From: Bog-366 sp963710405
GTDB taxonomy: Bacteria; Acidobacteriota; Terriglobia; UBA7540
Direction: 5' to 3'
Assembly (NCBI GenBank): GCA_963710405.1
Contig: CAVQAP010000022.1
Location: 186,001-250,000, forward strand
DNA: 64,000 nucleotides
Shown here: in pieces, positions 1 to 8,752 of the stretch
Layout: every line of letters begins with the position of its first letter
Numbering within the stretch: the first letter of the stretch is position 1
Program-made: the position numbers and the translations under genes
The notes under the pieces: generated by a model
What the model was told of the DNA's origin: nothing
Seen by the model: the letters and a program-made list of their open reading frames with translations, nothing else
The model's database searches: none

Positions 1-1066
1 CGAAGCGCAACGGCGTGTTGGCAACTTCCGCGGAGACGCCCAGCGCTTGCAAAACATAAGAAGGTTCCGGAGTCCCGGAGCTGCAAGCGGAGCCGGAGGA
101 AAGCGCGATGTCGTTCAACGCCGCCATCAGGGTTGCAAGATCGACGCCGGGGAAGCTCACATTGAGATTGTTCGGCAGCCGATGTTCCAGACCGCCGTTA
201 ATGTGGATGCTGTCGAGCGCCGCCAGCAGTCCGTCTTTCAGCCGGTCGCGCAACCCCGCCAGACGCCGCGATTCTTCCGGCATCACCTGTCGGCAAATCT
301 CGCAAGCTTGGCCCAGGCCCACAATTCCCGGCACATTCAGCGTGCTGGAGCGCAGCCCGCCCTCGTGGCCGCCGCCGTCCATCATGGGCACAAGCTCCAC
401 GGGGGTTCCCCGCTGGCGCACGTAGAGCGCGCCCACGCCTTTGGGGGCGTACATCTTGTGCCCGGCGATAGAAAGGAGATCGATCTGCATGGCCTCAACG
501 TCGAGGGGAATCTTGCCCGCAGCTTGCGCCGCGTCGGTGTGAAACAGCACCCCGCGCTCGTGGCACAGCCGACCGATTTCCGCCAGTGGCTGTAACGTCC
601 CAATCTCATTGTTCGCCGCCATGATGCTCGCCAGTATGGTCTTTTCCGTGAAGGCGCGCTTCAGATCGTCGAGGTCCACCAACCCGTCGGGCCGCGTGCG
701 CACATAGGTGACGCTGAAGCCTTCCTGCGCGAGCCGCTTGGCGGAATTGAGCACGGCCTTGTGCTCCGTGGCCATGGTGATGAAGTGGCCGCCACGCTCG
801 CGATAGCGGTTCGCCAAGCCCTTGATGGCCAGGTTATTGGACTCACTGGCGCTCGAGGTGAAGACAATTTCCTTGGCGCTGGCGTTGATCAGCTTGGCCA
901 CCTGCTTGCGCGAGTTCTCCACCGCCGTGGCCGCCGTCCAGCCAAACTTGTGATTCCGGCTGGCGGCGTTGCCGAAGTTCTCCGTGAAGAACGGGAGCAT
1001 CGCCTCCAGGACGCCCGGGTCGACGGGCGTGGTGGCGTGGTAATCCAGATAAATGGGAAGCTTCAC
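1..1066 (-). CDS. iscS: Cysteine desulfurase IscS/NifS, 3' end cut by window edge
   Basis: A pyridoxal-phosphate enzyme that takes sulfur from cysteine as an enzyme persulfide for Fe-S cluster assembly in the cytoplasm. About 355 residues are visible and the C-terminus lies left of base 1. Seen: N-terminus KLPIYLDYHATTPVDP, the PLP lysine in SIAGHKMYAPKG (about residue 205), the substrate-binding region TEHKAVL and the catalytic cysteine loop SSGSACSSGTPEP (about residue 326). The start is GTG at 1066, which overlaps the TGA of the upstream iscR (GTGA), so the two are translationally coupled. With IscR directly upstream, the pair is a minimal isc operon and is probably repressed by holo-IscR. 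Family assignment is secure; IscS versus NifS subtype is inferred from the neighbour. Confidence 0.93.
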   Translation of the reverse strand, partial: MKLPIYLDYHATTPVDPGVLEAMLPFFTENFGNAASRNHKFGWTAATAVENSRKQVAKLINASAKEIVFTSSASESNNLAIKGLANRYRERGGHFITMATEHKAVLNSAKRLAQEGFSVTYVRTRPDGLVDLDDLKRAFTEKTILASIMAANNEIGTLQPLAEIGRLCHERGVLFHTDAAQAAGKIPLDVEAMQIDLLSIAGHKMYAPKGVGALYVRQRGTPVELVPMMDGGGHEGGLRSSTLNVPGIVGLGQACEICRQVMPEESRRLAGLRDRLKDGLLAALDSIHINGGLEHRLPNNLNVSFPGVDLATLMAALNDIALSSGSACSSGTPEPSYVLQALGVSAEVANTPLRF

Positions 1067-1503
1067 GATAGGCTCCCCTCGATTTGCACCAGGACGGGGG
1101 CGTCGGTGGAGAGACTGGAAATCGTTACGGCGCTCAGGGCCTTCACCAGGGTTTCATTTACTTTTTTAAGGGGTTCGCGGACCGTGCAACGGGTCATCTG
1201 CCCGCACTCGCGTTTGTCGGTAACACAACTGGTGATGAATAGCGGCCCCTCGATGGCGCGGATTACCTCGAAGGCGGAGATTTCCCTGGCAGGACGGGCC
1301 AACGCATAACCACCATTGGTTCCGTGCTGGGATACCAAAAGGCCATTCCTGGCGAGCTTCTGAAGTATCTTGGCGAGCAATTCGGTCGGAATTCCGTAGG
1401 CGTGAGCGATTTCCTTGGCGCTACACGCTTCCGCAAGGGGCTGCTCAGCCAAATGCCTTACAGCAATTAACCCGTAATCGGCCTTCTTGGAGAGTTTCAG
1501 CAT
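1063..1503 (-). CDS. iscR: Rrf2-family Fe-S regulator, IscR-like
   Basis: A 146-residue winged-helix repressor. The N-terminus MLKLSKKADYGLIAVRHLAE is typical of Rrf2 proteins, followed by the HTH (SAKEIAHAYGIPTELLAKILQKL) and the wing (GTNGGYALAR). Three cysteines in SCVTDKRECGQMTRC (C-x6-C-x5-C, about residues 92-106) match the [2Fe-2S] ligand region of IscR, where E. coli has C-x5-C-x5-C. The length is slightly below E. coli IscR (162). The ATG at 1503 lies directly behind a perfect inverted repeat that resembles the IscR type 1 site, which indicates autoregulation. It overlaps iscS by 4 nt. Role: senses Fe-S status and controls its own operon. Confidence 0.9.
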   Translation of the reverse strand: MLKLSKKADYGLIAVRHLAEQPLAEACSAKEIAHAYGIPTELLAKILQKLARNGLLVSQHGTNGGYALARPAREISAFEVIRAIEGPLFITSCVTDKRECGQMTRCTVREPLKKVNETLVKALSAVTISSLSTDAPVLVQIEGSLS

Positions 1504-1505
1504 GG

Positions 1506-1534
1506 CTATATCCGACTATAAGAGTCGGATATAG
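1506..1534 (-). promoter_or_regulatory. Candidate IscR operator and promoter of iscR-iscS
   Basis: A perfect inverted repeat with 12-bp arms (CTATATCCGACT at 1506-1517, its complement at 1523-1534) and a 5-bp AT-rich centre. It closely follows the published IscR type 1 pattern (ATASYYGACT...AGTCRRSTAT), differing at a few degenerate positions. The repeat ends 2 bp from the iscR ATG, so it covers the place where an RBS would lie. A TTGACA hexamer on the minus strand at 1556-1561 is a possible -35; no clear -10 at ideal spacing was found. Binding here would block both transcription and initiation. Confidence 0.75.
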
Positions 1535-1900
1535 AATGCTGCCTTTTGTGACCCTTGTCAAGTGTTTCCTAACGTCAATCGTGAAGGATGGCGAGGCACC
1601 ATCATCTGGGAACTCCTCTCCCGGTTAAAGAGGGGCGACGCGGAAGCGCCAGGGTGGTCGAGACTTCTGATTCAGGAGGGGTGGCGCCTTGGGCGCGGGG
1701 GTGGTCTGCGCGGCCGGGATGGTCTCTCACGACGCGAAGGCGGTCAGGAGGCCCCTACTCCCCGCAAGCGAAGGGAGATCTTAGACGGGATCAACCAACC
1801 AGCGTGCTAATGCGGGTCTCGGCGGTTCACCCTCAACGCCCAGTCGAAATCGCACGGCGTGCGGCGGCAGGCCTCACTTGGCGGTATGGCCCCGAGCCCC
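1535..1900. other. Intergenic DNA with G-rich dispersed repeat text
   Basis: No convincing gene seen. From about 1611 to 1720 the DNA repeats short phrases such as GGGGTGGCGCCTT and GGGGTGGTC. Close relatives occur at 31590-31650 (GGGGTGGCGCTT, GTGGCGCCTTGAGCG), so this is a dispersed repeat family. Confidence 0.5.
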
Positions 1901-3982
1901 TTACTGCGGCACCACCAGCAGGGTGATCGACGCCGCGGGAAAAGTGGTGGTGATGGTGCTTGCCGTTCCGCCTCCGGAGGGGGGCGCCACCGCCACAGCC
2001 GGTTGCGCCACGATGGCGGCCAGGTTGGCGTTGCTATAGAGGAAATCCTGGGCCGCGGTGCTCGCCGTGGTAAAGTTGTTCAGCGAGAGGGTCGTGTTCA
2101 GATCGCCGTAAGTCTTGTTGATCACCACCACGGTCAGCGCCCCGTCGGCGGTGCGCAGCGCACCGTACACCGAGAGCAAGCCTTGATTGGCGCTGGTTGA
2201 AGCCAGAGCTACGTTCCCGAACTGCGAGTTTTTCCCGTCGTAGTTGCGATAGATCTCGAAGGCCACCAGGCCGGGGGTCTGCGTGGCGTCCGGAGGGCCC
2301 CAGAGAGTCGCCAGGTCGAGGCCGTATGCTCCGAAGATGCCAAGCAGGTCCGCCTGCGCCAGTGCCCCGTTGATATGCTCCTGCCCGCCCCAATTGTATT
2401 CAGAGGTAGCGGTCTTGGTGCCGGGATAGTTGTTGGCAATCCACGCCTGCATCGTCGGAATCATTTGCGGAGCCTGCAAAGGGGTCGAGCAGCTTGCGGT
2501 ATAGTTCGAGTCGGTAAAGTAGTTCGGTTGAGGGTAATTGGGATCGGTATACGTGGGATCCCAGAAGACGCGCGTGGAGTTCAACCGCGCTTCTTGCTCG
2601 CCGGTGTCTCCCGCGGTCGAGAGGCCGACGCCCGAGCCGTTATACTCAGCGCCAAAATAGAGGTGCAGATCCAGGTAATCCAGCAGGCGGGGGGTGTTAT
2701 TCGCGGCTGCATACGCTGCGAACTGCTGCAGATAATACGGGAGGAGTGCGGTGCCCCCATGGGCTTTCCGGTCAACCGGATTGCTCCAAGGCTCATAGCA
2801 TGGGCCCCCCCCAGCAGTCCATCCGGACTCGACATCCAGCTTGGAATAGAAGAAATCCCACCAAAAGGAGATCACCGGACCGGCGACCTCAGCGGTGGGA
2901 TCGGCAGTCTTGACGGCCAATGCGGTGGCAATATTGTTGTTGGTCAACTCATCGTAGGTAAAGGGCAGGGGATGCACATCCCGCTGTGTGGCGTCCCACC
3001 AGTCGGGTTCATTGTCCAGGTCGTAGATGGCTACACCGCCATCAGCCGCCGTACCGAACGTCCCTACCAGAGAAGTAACCCAGTTGCCAGCCCACGCGGG
3101 GCCCTCCGCGATGCTGGTGACGGTGGGATCGTTGCCGGTTATGTTGCACCCGGCAGAGTTCGTACAGCCATTCACCCCCTCGGCGTACACGCCGTTGCCA
3201 CAGCCTCTGGTGGCGTCCGCGGACTGCTGATTGGGATACGTGGACGTGGGAAAGCTGCAGGACGTGCTGTCCTTGGCCACCCAGCCCTGTACGGGCACCG
3301 TGCCCAGGGTGCTGGCCCCGATGGAGTTATTGCTCGTGACCAAGCCGTTGAACTGGCCGTTGGGCCCCATGGCGCCGGTCGCGTTTTCGAAGTAGAAATC
3401 GTCGGCGGCATTGGTTACGCCCAGTAGGTAGTTGTAACGGGAGGTGTTGTCTCCGCCCCAGCGAATGACGGTGGGATTGGCAGGCCCGTCCACGGAATTC
3501 TTAAACGCGTACCCATTCATGCCATAAATGTAAGGACTAATGGCATGGGTCTGGTTGCCGGCGTCCACCGTCAGCGCCGGGCCGGCCGCCGCCGCCGGAG
3601 CCTGGAGCGTCACTGTCGTGCTGCCGCTCACGCTCGTGTCCTGAGTGCTGGTGGCCGTGACCGTCACGGTAGCCGGCGCTGGGTAGGGCGTCTCATAGAG
3701 CCCGCTGCTGCTGATCGAGCCGATGCTGCCTGTCCAGGAGGAAGGCCCCGTCACCGACCAGGTGACGGTTGTGGCGAAGTTGCCCGTTCCCGTCACCGTG
3801 GCCGTGAACTGCTGCTCGGTTCCAATGGTGGCCGTATTCGGCGCCACCGTCACCGAGGTGACCGCCGTGGTGAGAGGGGGAAGGATTGTACTGCCGCTAC
3901 CGCCGCCTCCGCCGCACCCCACCAGCAGCGCGCACAGAACACCGCCTGCCGCTCCCGCCACAGCCCAACGCATTGTGCGCAC
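1901..3982 (-). CDS. GH44 glycoside hydrolase lipoprotein with Ig-like domain
   Basis: Predicted secreted endo-acting glucanase/xyloglucanase (GH44). A lipoprotein signal peptide ends at LLVGC (about residue 23), followed by a glycine-rich linker, a BIG2-like Ig domain (TSVTVAPNTATIGTEQQFTATV, about 40-130) and the GH44 catalytic module from about 140 to the end. The acid/base glutamate is in YDLDNEPDWW and the nucleophile in TSEYNWGGQEH, matching the two GH44 catalytic Glu regions. The GTG start at 3982 is chosen because GGAGG lies 5 nt upstream; an ATG three codons later has no such spacing. The catalytic part is closely related to the gene at 8753-11380. Substrate specificity cannot be read from sequence. 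Confidence 0.88.
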   Translation of the reverse strand: MRTMRWAVAGAAGGVLCALLVGCGGGGGSGSTILPPLTTAVTSVTVAPNTATIGTEQQFTATVTGTGNFATTVTWSVTGPSSWTGSIGSISSSGLYETPYPAPATVTVTATSTQDTSVSGSTTVTLQAPAAAAGPALTVDAGNQTHAISPYIYGMNGYAFKNSVDGPANPTVIRWGGDNTSRYNYLLGVTNAADDFYFENATGAMGPNGQFNGLVTSNNSIGASTLGTVPVQGWVAKDSTSCSFPTSTYPNQQSADATRGCGNGVYAEGVNGCTNSAGCNITGNDPTVTSIAEGPAWAGNWVTSLVGTFGTAADGGVAIYDLDNEPDWWDATQRDVHPLPFTYDELTNNNIATALAVKTADPTAEVAGPVISFWWDFFYSKLDVESGWTAGGGPCYEPWSNPVDRKAHGGTALLPYYLQQFAAYAAANNTPRLLDYLDLHLYFGAEYNGSGVGLSTAGDTGEQEARLNSTRVFWDPTYTDPNYPQPNYFTDSNYTASCSTPLQAPQMIPTMQAWIANNYPGTKTATSEYNWGGQEHINGALAQADLLGIFGAYGLDLATLWGPPDATQTPGLVAFEIYRNYDGKNSQFGNVALASTSANQGLLSVYGALRTADGALTVVVINKTYGDLNTTLSLNNFTTASTAAQDFLYSNANLAAIVAQPAVAVAPPSGGGTASTITTTFPAASITLLVVPQ

Positions 3983-4079
3983 GACAACCTCCTATTTCCA
4001 CACCAATTCGCTCGCAGTGTACCACTCGCCAGCAGTATTGCAAGCTCACTTTCGCTGTGTTAGTGGGTCAATTTGAGGA

Positions 4080-4126
4080 AGTAGCGGCGAGCTTACCTCG
4101 CCATCGGGCAGCGGCTCAAAGCCGTG
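4080..4126. repeat. GTAGCG-type palindromic element, intergenic copy
   Basis: Begins GTAGCGGCGAGCTTACCTCG and continues with a second imperfect palindrome (AGCGGCTCAAAGCCGT). It is a diverged copy of the unit found inside genes at 20261, 21381 and 32670, where the text is GTAGCGGCGAGTTTACCTCG. It lies about 100 bp upstream of the GH44 gene, in the otherwise empty stretch 3983-4252. Confidence 0.7.
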
Positions 4127-4252
4127 AGAGGCGGTTTGGGCAGAGGCGAGAATCAATGTGGGATTGCGAGGATGCTCGAAAAAGTAGCAACTTCATCGGG
4201 ATGACAACGATGGGCGCCGGATAAGAGCATGGGGGCGTTTTATGGCAGCCTG

Positions 4253-5143
4253 TCAAGTGCGCACCTTCACTCCGGCAAGCTCCTCCAGAACGGTACCAAT
4301 CGCGGCGTAGTCCAGCTCGCCTTTGCCCTGCGCCTTGGCGGCCATGTAGACCTCTTTCACCGCCGCCAGCACCGGCATGGGAACGCCGTGCGCGTAGCCC
4401 GCCTCAGCAGCCAATTCCAGGTCCTTGTGCATGAGCTTGAGGGGGAAGTAAGGGGTGAAGTCGCCCTTGAATATGAACGGGGCTTTGAAGTCGGTGATGC
4501 CGGCGCGTGCCATGCTGGACTGGATGATTTCCAGCATGGTTTCCGGCCGCACGCCCGCCTTGACGGCGAGCACAAAGCCCTCGCAGAAGACTTCGACCAT
4601 GGTGGCCTGAATGGTGTTCTGAGCGAGCTTGGCGGAAAGGCCGAGGCCGTGCGAGCCGCAATAAATGTGCTTCTTCCCCAGCAACTGAAGAATGGGCATG
4701 GCGCGGTCGAAGGCTTCGCGCTCGCCGCCGATCATGTAGGTCAGCTCGCCTTTTTCCGCGCCATGTTTTGAGCCGGTAACGGGGGCATCGAGCCAACTCG
4801 CGCCCTTGCCGGCAGCCAGACAGGCCATCTTACGGCTGACGGCGGGGCTGATGGTGCTGGAATCGATCACGATCGTCCCAGCACGCAAGGTTTCAAGGAT
4901 GCCGTCTTTGCCGGTCACCACACTTTCCACAGCCGCCGAGTCACTCACGATGATGATGACGACGCTCGCATCGCGTGCGGCGTCAGCGGGTGATGCCGCC
5001 ACGCGCGCGCCCGCCGCCTCCAGGGCAGCGGATTTCCCCGGAGTGCGATTGTAAACGGCCAGCTTGTGCCCGGCTTTGACGAGGTTCAGCGCCATCGGCT
5101 GGCCCATGAGTCCGAGTCCAATGAATCCGATTGATTCCGGCAT
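4253..5143 (-). CDS. Beta-hydroxyacid dehydrogenase (tartronate semialdehyde reductase-like)
   Basis: A 296-residue NAD(P)-dependent oxidoreductase of the 3-hydroxyisobutyrate dehydrogenase family. Seen: Rossmann motif GFIGLGLMGQPMA at the N-terminus, DSSTISP, substrate loop DAPVTGSKHGAEKGEL and the catalytic lysine in LSAKLAQNTIQ (about residue 170), all in family order and at normal length. Because a glycerate 2-kinase and a GlcG-like protein lie 1.5-3 kb away on the same strand, I infer reduction of 2-hydroxy-3-oxopropionate to glycerate. 3-Hydroxyisobutyrate dehydrogenase or a GLYR/succinic semialdehyde reductase are alternatives. Confidence 0.88.
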   Translation of the reverse strand: MPESIGFIGLGLMGQPMALNLVKAGHKLAVYNRTPGKSAALEAAGARVAASPADAARDASVVIIIVSDSAAVESVVTGKDGILETLRAGTIVIDSSTISPAVSRKMACLAAGKGASWLDAPVTGSKHGAEKGELTYMIGGEREAFDRAMPILQLLGKKHIYCGSHGLGLSAKLAQNTIQATMVEVFCEGFVLAVKAGVRPETMLEIIQSSMARAGITDFKAPFIFKGDFTPYFPLKLMHKDLELAAEAGYAHGVPMPVLAAVKEVYMAAKAQGKGELDYAAIGTVLEELAGVKVRT

Positions 5144-5204
5144 TGAATCTCTCCTTCTTAGCTCTGAATGGGGTTAGCGCACAGTTATCCCGCTTCGAGG
5201 GGAA

Positions 5205-5537
5205 TTACTTTGCGGCCTTTCCTCTTTGGAACAACGGCCTTTGAGCTGACTCAATGGCCCACTTTATTTCTTTAACCCGCTTATATCTTTCCCCGAAGGC
5301 TTGCATCATCTCAAGAATGCCTTCGAGCGAGTAACCTTCGCTTCCCCATAAGTGCGCGGTCACTGCCCCCGTAACGCGGTGCAGAAGTTCGTTATAGGCC
5401 CGCAGAACCTGAGGCTCTAAAACATTCTCGGTTCCGACTTCGTAGGTATCACGTGCGCACACGGTAAGCGCATGGGCGATTCGGGCCAAGAGGGCAGTTT
5501 TAGCGGCCTTGGATAGAGATTCGGTATTCGAAGACAA
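5205..5537 (-). CDS. Hypothetical protein, 110 aa
   Basis: I do not recognise the family. The start is TTG at 5537 with GGAG 6 nt upstream. The protein is soluble and mostly helical in appearance, with KAAKTALLARIAHALTV near the N-terminus, a central YNELLHRVTGAVTAHLWG and a basic C-terminus. It has no signal peptide or obvious metal motif. It lies between the dehydrogenase and the SDR gene on the same strand with gaps of about 60-75 bp, so it may belong to the same transcript. Confidence 0.6.
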   Translation of the reverse strand: MSSNTESLSKAAKTALLARIAHALTVCARDTYEVGTENVLEPQVLRAYNELLHRVTGAVTAHLWGSEGYSLEGILEMMQAFGERYKRVKEIKWAIESAQRPLFQRGKAAK

Positions 5538-5612
5538 TTCTTTCTCCGTCCCGACGGGTCAGGGGATGTTTGACGAACCCAAATGGCGGCTTCGCCGCGT
5601 ATCGCGACCCAA

Positions 5613-6344
5613 TCACGTCATACACCACCCGCCGTCCACGTTGATCGTTTGTCCGGTGATGTAACCATTCCCCGCCAACATGACGGCCACATCCGCGACC
5701 TCCTCGACTTGGCCGAAGCGTCCCACGGGAATCAGGTCGGCCCGTGCGCGAGGATTCGCTGCCGTCATCTGGGTATAGATGAGCGCCGGGGCAATGGCAT
5801 TTACCGTAATGCCTTCGCGCACCAAGAGGTTGGCGTAGGAGTGGGTCAACCCCAACATTCCGGCTTTGGACGCAGCGTAGTGCGGTCCCACCACCCCGCC
5901 CGTATGCGCGGCCACCGAGGATATGTTGATGATCCGACCCCAGCGGCGCGCGCGCATTCCCGGCACCACCTGTTGGGTAACCAGGAAGGCGGACTTGAGA
6001 TTCACGGTGATGATTTCATCCCAATCTTCTTCCCGGATATCCTCCAACGGCTGGGGACGCGAGACGCCGGCATTGTTGACCAGAATGTCAACCGGTCCCA
6101 GTCCTTCCGCGACCGTCTTCACCAAGCGCGAAACCTCGGCGGATTTTGAGACATCCGCAGGCACGGCCAGCGCCCGCCGCCTCAAGCGCCGAATGGATGC
6201 GCAAGCCTCCTCGGCCTCCGCCGGATGCCGGAAGTAATTGACGCCCACATCCACACCAGCTTTTGCCAGAGCTTCAGCGATGGCCCGGCCGATTCCCCGA
6301 CTCGCGCCGGTCACCAGAGCGACTTTTCCGGTGAGGTTTTCCAT
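5613..6344 (-). CDS. Short-chain dehydrogenase/reductase (FabG-like)
   Basis: A 243-residue classical SDR. Seen: cofactor motif TGASRGIG (about residues 11-18), NNAG in VDILVNNAGVS, catalytic Ser in NISSVAAH and the YxxxK pair in GPHYAASKAG, with the C-terminal GGW turn. The ATG at 6344 (MENLTGKVALVTG) is preferred over an upstream GTG at 6386 because the SDR fold begins at once. The presence of Arg/His after the second strand (NYFRHPAEA) suggests NADP(H). Substrate unknown; position in the glycerate/glyoxylate cluster suggests a small sugar acid or keto acid rather than fatty-acid synthesis. Confidence 0.88.
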   Translation of the reverse strand: MENLTGKVALVTGASRGIGRAIAEALAKAGVDVGVNYFRHPAEAEEACASIRRLRRRALAVPADVSKSAEVSRLVKTVAEGLGPVDILVNNAGVSRPQPLEDIREEDWDEIITVNLKSAFLVTQQVVPGMRARRWGRIINISSVAAHTGGVVGPHYAASKAGMLGLTHSYANLLVREGITVNAIAPALIYTQMTAANPRARADLIPVGRFGQVEEVADVAVMLAGNGYITGQTINVDGGWCMT

Positions 6345-6552
6345 GGTGATAGTCTTAAACAAGTGCAGCGGGAACCTATTTTGCACGTCCGCGGCTCGTC
6401 ACTAATTGGCAAGGAAAAGCCGCCAACCTTGTCACGACAAATTGGGGGTGGCGGCAAGGTCCTTTTCCCTCTGGATTCTCCGAAAAGTACCCGGATGACC
6501 TGTTCCGATGCTTGGGGACGGGAGGTCGGCCTCGAGAAACGCCGCCCTCCGG

Positions 6553-6587
6553 CTGTCTGCCTACTGCTTTCTGCCTACCGCCTACAA
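6553..6587. repeat. 7-bp periodic degenerate array (5 units)
   Basis: Units such as CCTACTG and CCTACCG repeat exactly every 7 bp between the SDR gene and glycerate kinase. The surrounding intergenic stretch 6345-6618 shows no gene. Confidence 0.7.
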
Positions 6588-6618
6588 TTCTATCGCTGGC
6601 AAATTCTCACTCACACGG

Positions 6619-7968
6619 TCAAGCCCCAAAGTCGAGCCAGATGCGGACGTCGCGAACGTTATTATCCGTGAACCCAGTATCGAGCGTATCGCCCAAGGTG
6701 CGGAAGAACGAATAGGCGTCGCTTCCCGCGAGGTAGGCGGAGGGGTCCAGGCCCCGACCCTGGGCCCGCGAAACCGTCTGCCCATCGGCCACGGCTCCGC
6801 TGGTGGGACTATTCCCGTCGCGTCCGTCGGTGCCGGCGCTGAGCACCACGCGGCGCTGGCCCGCAATCTTCTGCGCGGCGTAAAGAGCGAAGGCCTGGTT
6901 GCGCCCGCCCATGCCGGGGCCGGTGACCGGGCAAGTTACCTCCCCACCCACCACCAGGCAAACGGGTTGACCCTGGTGCGCCGGTGACAGCGCGTCGAGG
7001 GCGCCAACGTTCGAGTGCACCACCTGTCGAAATTCAGCGTCCCAGATCCCGCGATCTATTTCGGCGGCGAAGCCCAACGTCTCCGCTGCCGACCGGGCCG
7101 CGCGCACCGCGTCGTGATTGGAGAGCAGGCAAAAGTAGTGCGAATTGGCAAAGCGCGGGTCCTCCGGCTTGGGAGTCTCGGGCAGTTCCCGGCGCGCAAA
7201 GATTCCTCGGATACTCTCGGGGAATTGGCGGGCCAGGTTGTCTTGTTCGGCGAATTCGCAAGCCTGTGCGGCGGTGGATTCATCCGGCATGGTGGGTCCG
7301 GAGGCCACCATGGAGGGCAAATCTTCGGGCACGTCGGAGATGAAGATCGTCAGTTGCCGCGCGGGATAAGCGCGCTCGGCGAGCCGGCCGCCCTTTACCG
7401 AGGAAAGGTGCTTGCGCAACACGTTGATTTGTTCAATGGGAAGGCGTGAGGTCACCAGCGCGCGGTTGAACTCAATCAAATCGGCCAGGGTGATGCTCGC
7501 ATCGAATGGCTGCGCCAGGATGGAGGAACCCCCGCCGGACACCAGGAAGATGACGGTATCTTCCAGGGTCAGATGGGAAACGAGTTCCAGTGCAGCCCGC
7601 GCGCCCTCCAGGCTGCCGGCGTTGGGAAAAGGATGGCCGCCGACGAAGTAGTGGAAGTGCGCGAGCTTTTTGGGAGTTTCGGCCGGCCCCACCGAGACTC
7701 CGGCTTCAATCCACCCGCCCAGGATTTCCTCCAGCACGGCGGCCATGCGGTTTGCTGCCTTGCCAAACGCCACCACGCGCGGCGGGCGCGCCAGAGGGTG
7801 CGTGGCTTCCCCGGCAATCAGCGCGCCCCCCTCAAACTTCACCTTGGTCAGCATGGCGTGACGCACGTCGATGGCCGCCATGGTCTCCAGGAAAATCTGG
7901 TGCGCCAGCTCCTTGCCGCGGGAATAGTCCGGCGTCACCTTCGCCGCGGAATGAGCTGTGGTAGTCAC
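6619..7968 (-). CDS. Glycerate 2-kinase (GckA/TtuD type, DUF4147-MOFRL)
   Basis: Phosphorylates D-glycerate to 2-phosphoglycerate with ATP. At 449 residues it is the normal length. The N-terminal DUF4147 part contains VVAFGKAANRMA (about 63-75), the glycine-rich FLVSGGGSSI (about 140-150) and the FISDVPEDLPSMVASGPT block. The C-terminal MOFRL part contains GGEVTCPVTGPGMGGRNQ and the signature LSAGTDGRDGNSPTSGAVAD. The GTG start at 7968 shares its G with the TAG stop of the upstream GlcG-like gene (TAGTG), which supports coupling; a longer upstream reading would overlap that gene. It completes the route glyoxylate > tartronate semialdehyde > glycerate > 2-PG together with 4253-5143. Confidence 0.9.
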   Translation of the reverse strand: MTTTAHSAAKVTPDYSRGKELAHQIFLETMAAIDVRHAMLTKVKFEGGALIAGEATHPLARPPRVVAFGKAANRMAAVLEEILGGWIEAGVSVGPAETPKKLAHFHYFVGGHPFPNAGSLEGARAALELVSHLTLEDTVIFLVSGGGSSILAQPFDASITLADLIEFNRALVTSRLPIEQINVLRKHLSSVKGGRLAERAYPARQLTIFISDVPEDLPSMVASGPTMPDESTAAQACEFAEQDNLARQFPESIRGIFARRELPETPKPEDPRFANSHYFCLLSNHDAVRAARSAAETLGFAAEIDRGIWDAEFRQVVHSNVGALDALSPAHQGQPVCLVVGGEVTCPVTGPGMGGRNQAFALYAAQKIAGQRRVVLSAGTDGRDGNSPTSGAVADGQTVSRAQGRGLDPSAYLAGSDAYSFFRTLGDTLDTGFTDNNVRDVRIWLDFGA

Positions 7969-8396
7969 TAGGAAAGCCTCGCCAACGCGTCCACGCCGGC
8001 CTGCGCCACCTGCACATCTTCCTCCTCCGTGCCGGCGCTCACGCCGATGCCGCCCGCGCATTGGCCGTCAACCATCAGCGGCAGGCCGCCGCGAATGCAC
8101 GTGAGCTTGCCGTCGGTGGCGAGCGCTAGGCCGAGGGAAAGCATCACACTGGGCTCGCCCGCGGGCGACGGTCCCGTGGGAGCGCGGCGCAGCGCGGCGG
8201 CGCGAGCCTTGGTCAAGGCGACTTCCACCGAAGATAATTTGGCGCCGTCCATGCGGGCAAATACCAGCAGATGGCCGCCCTCATCCACGACGGCGATGTT
8301 CTGCGGAACCTTGATCTTCCGCGCTTGGGCTTCCGCCGCCGCCAGGATGGCGCGCGCGCCCTCCAGCGTCAGACGAACGTTATTTCGTGTCAGCAT
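7968..8396 (-). CDS. GlcG/HbpS family protein
   Basis: A 142-residue member of the GlcG/HbpS-like fold (haem-binding/degrading family, often encoded in glycolate oxidase operons). Seen: TLEGARAILAAAEAQARK, the conserved AVVDEGGHLLVFARMDGAKLSSVEVALTKARAA core in pieces, and the C-terminal GGLPLMVDGQCAGGIGVSAGT with the typical D-x-Q-x-A-x-D spacing. The start ATG at 8396 begins the family fold; an in-frame upstream extension is rejected because it has no homology-like content. Cytoplasmic. Coupled to glycerate kinase by a 1-nt overlap. Its exact role in glycolate metabolism is not established for the family. Confidence 0.85.
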   Translation of the reverse strand: MLTRNNVRLTLEGARAILAAAEAQARKIKVPQNIAVVDEGGHLLVFARMDGAKLSSVEVALTKARAAALRRAPTGPSPAGEPSVMLSLGLALATDGKLTCIRGGLPLMVDGQCAGGIGVSAGTEEEDVQVAQAGVDALARLS

Positions 8397-8436
8397 GTCA
8401 CCATTATTGGAAAGCCGGAGAGGAAACGCAAGGGAG

Positions 8437-8485
8437 TTCGAAATTCGGGATACGGTATACGGGGGGGTAGGGGTTAGGGATTCGC
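8437..8485. repeat. 7-bp periodic degenerate array (7 units)
   Basis: Seven consecutive heptamers, for example TTCGGGA and TACGGTA, drifting to GGTTAGG, begin 40 bp upstream of the GlcG-like start. The rest of 8397-8700 shows no gene. Confidence 0.72.
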
Positions 8486-8710
8486 ATCCCGAGCAGGTTT
8501 GGCCTCGGTTGAGTGTCCGCCGGTTTTCATGGTGTGACGTCCGTTCGGCCTCGAGGCAGTCACCCGCAGCAATGAGTTGAGCCCGCCCGGAAGGGCCAAA
8601 ACGGCTTCCGGAATTCCTGTCGAAATCGCCTCCATACAAAGGCAGGCCACCGAAAGAAAGTTGCTGAATCCAGTTGGAGAATTCCCCAGACCAAACAGTT
8701 CCGAGGGATG

Positions 8711-8744
8711 TATAATCACGGGTCTTGGTGGCTCTGAATGGAGG
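8711..8744 (+). promoter_or_regulatory. Candidate -10 and RBS of the second GH44 gene
   Basis: A perfect TATAAT lies at 8711-8716. No good -35 was found at 16-18 bp. GGAGG at 8740-8744 sits 8 nt before the ATG at 8753 and decides that start over the ATGs at 8738 and 8762. Confidence 0.5.
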
Positions 8745-8752
8745 TTTCGGAG

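Noticed and set aside
2375..3427. Plus-strand open frame inside the first GH44 gene
   Set aside because: Antisense shadow; no RBS or domain.
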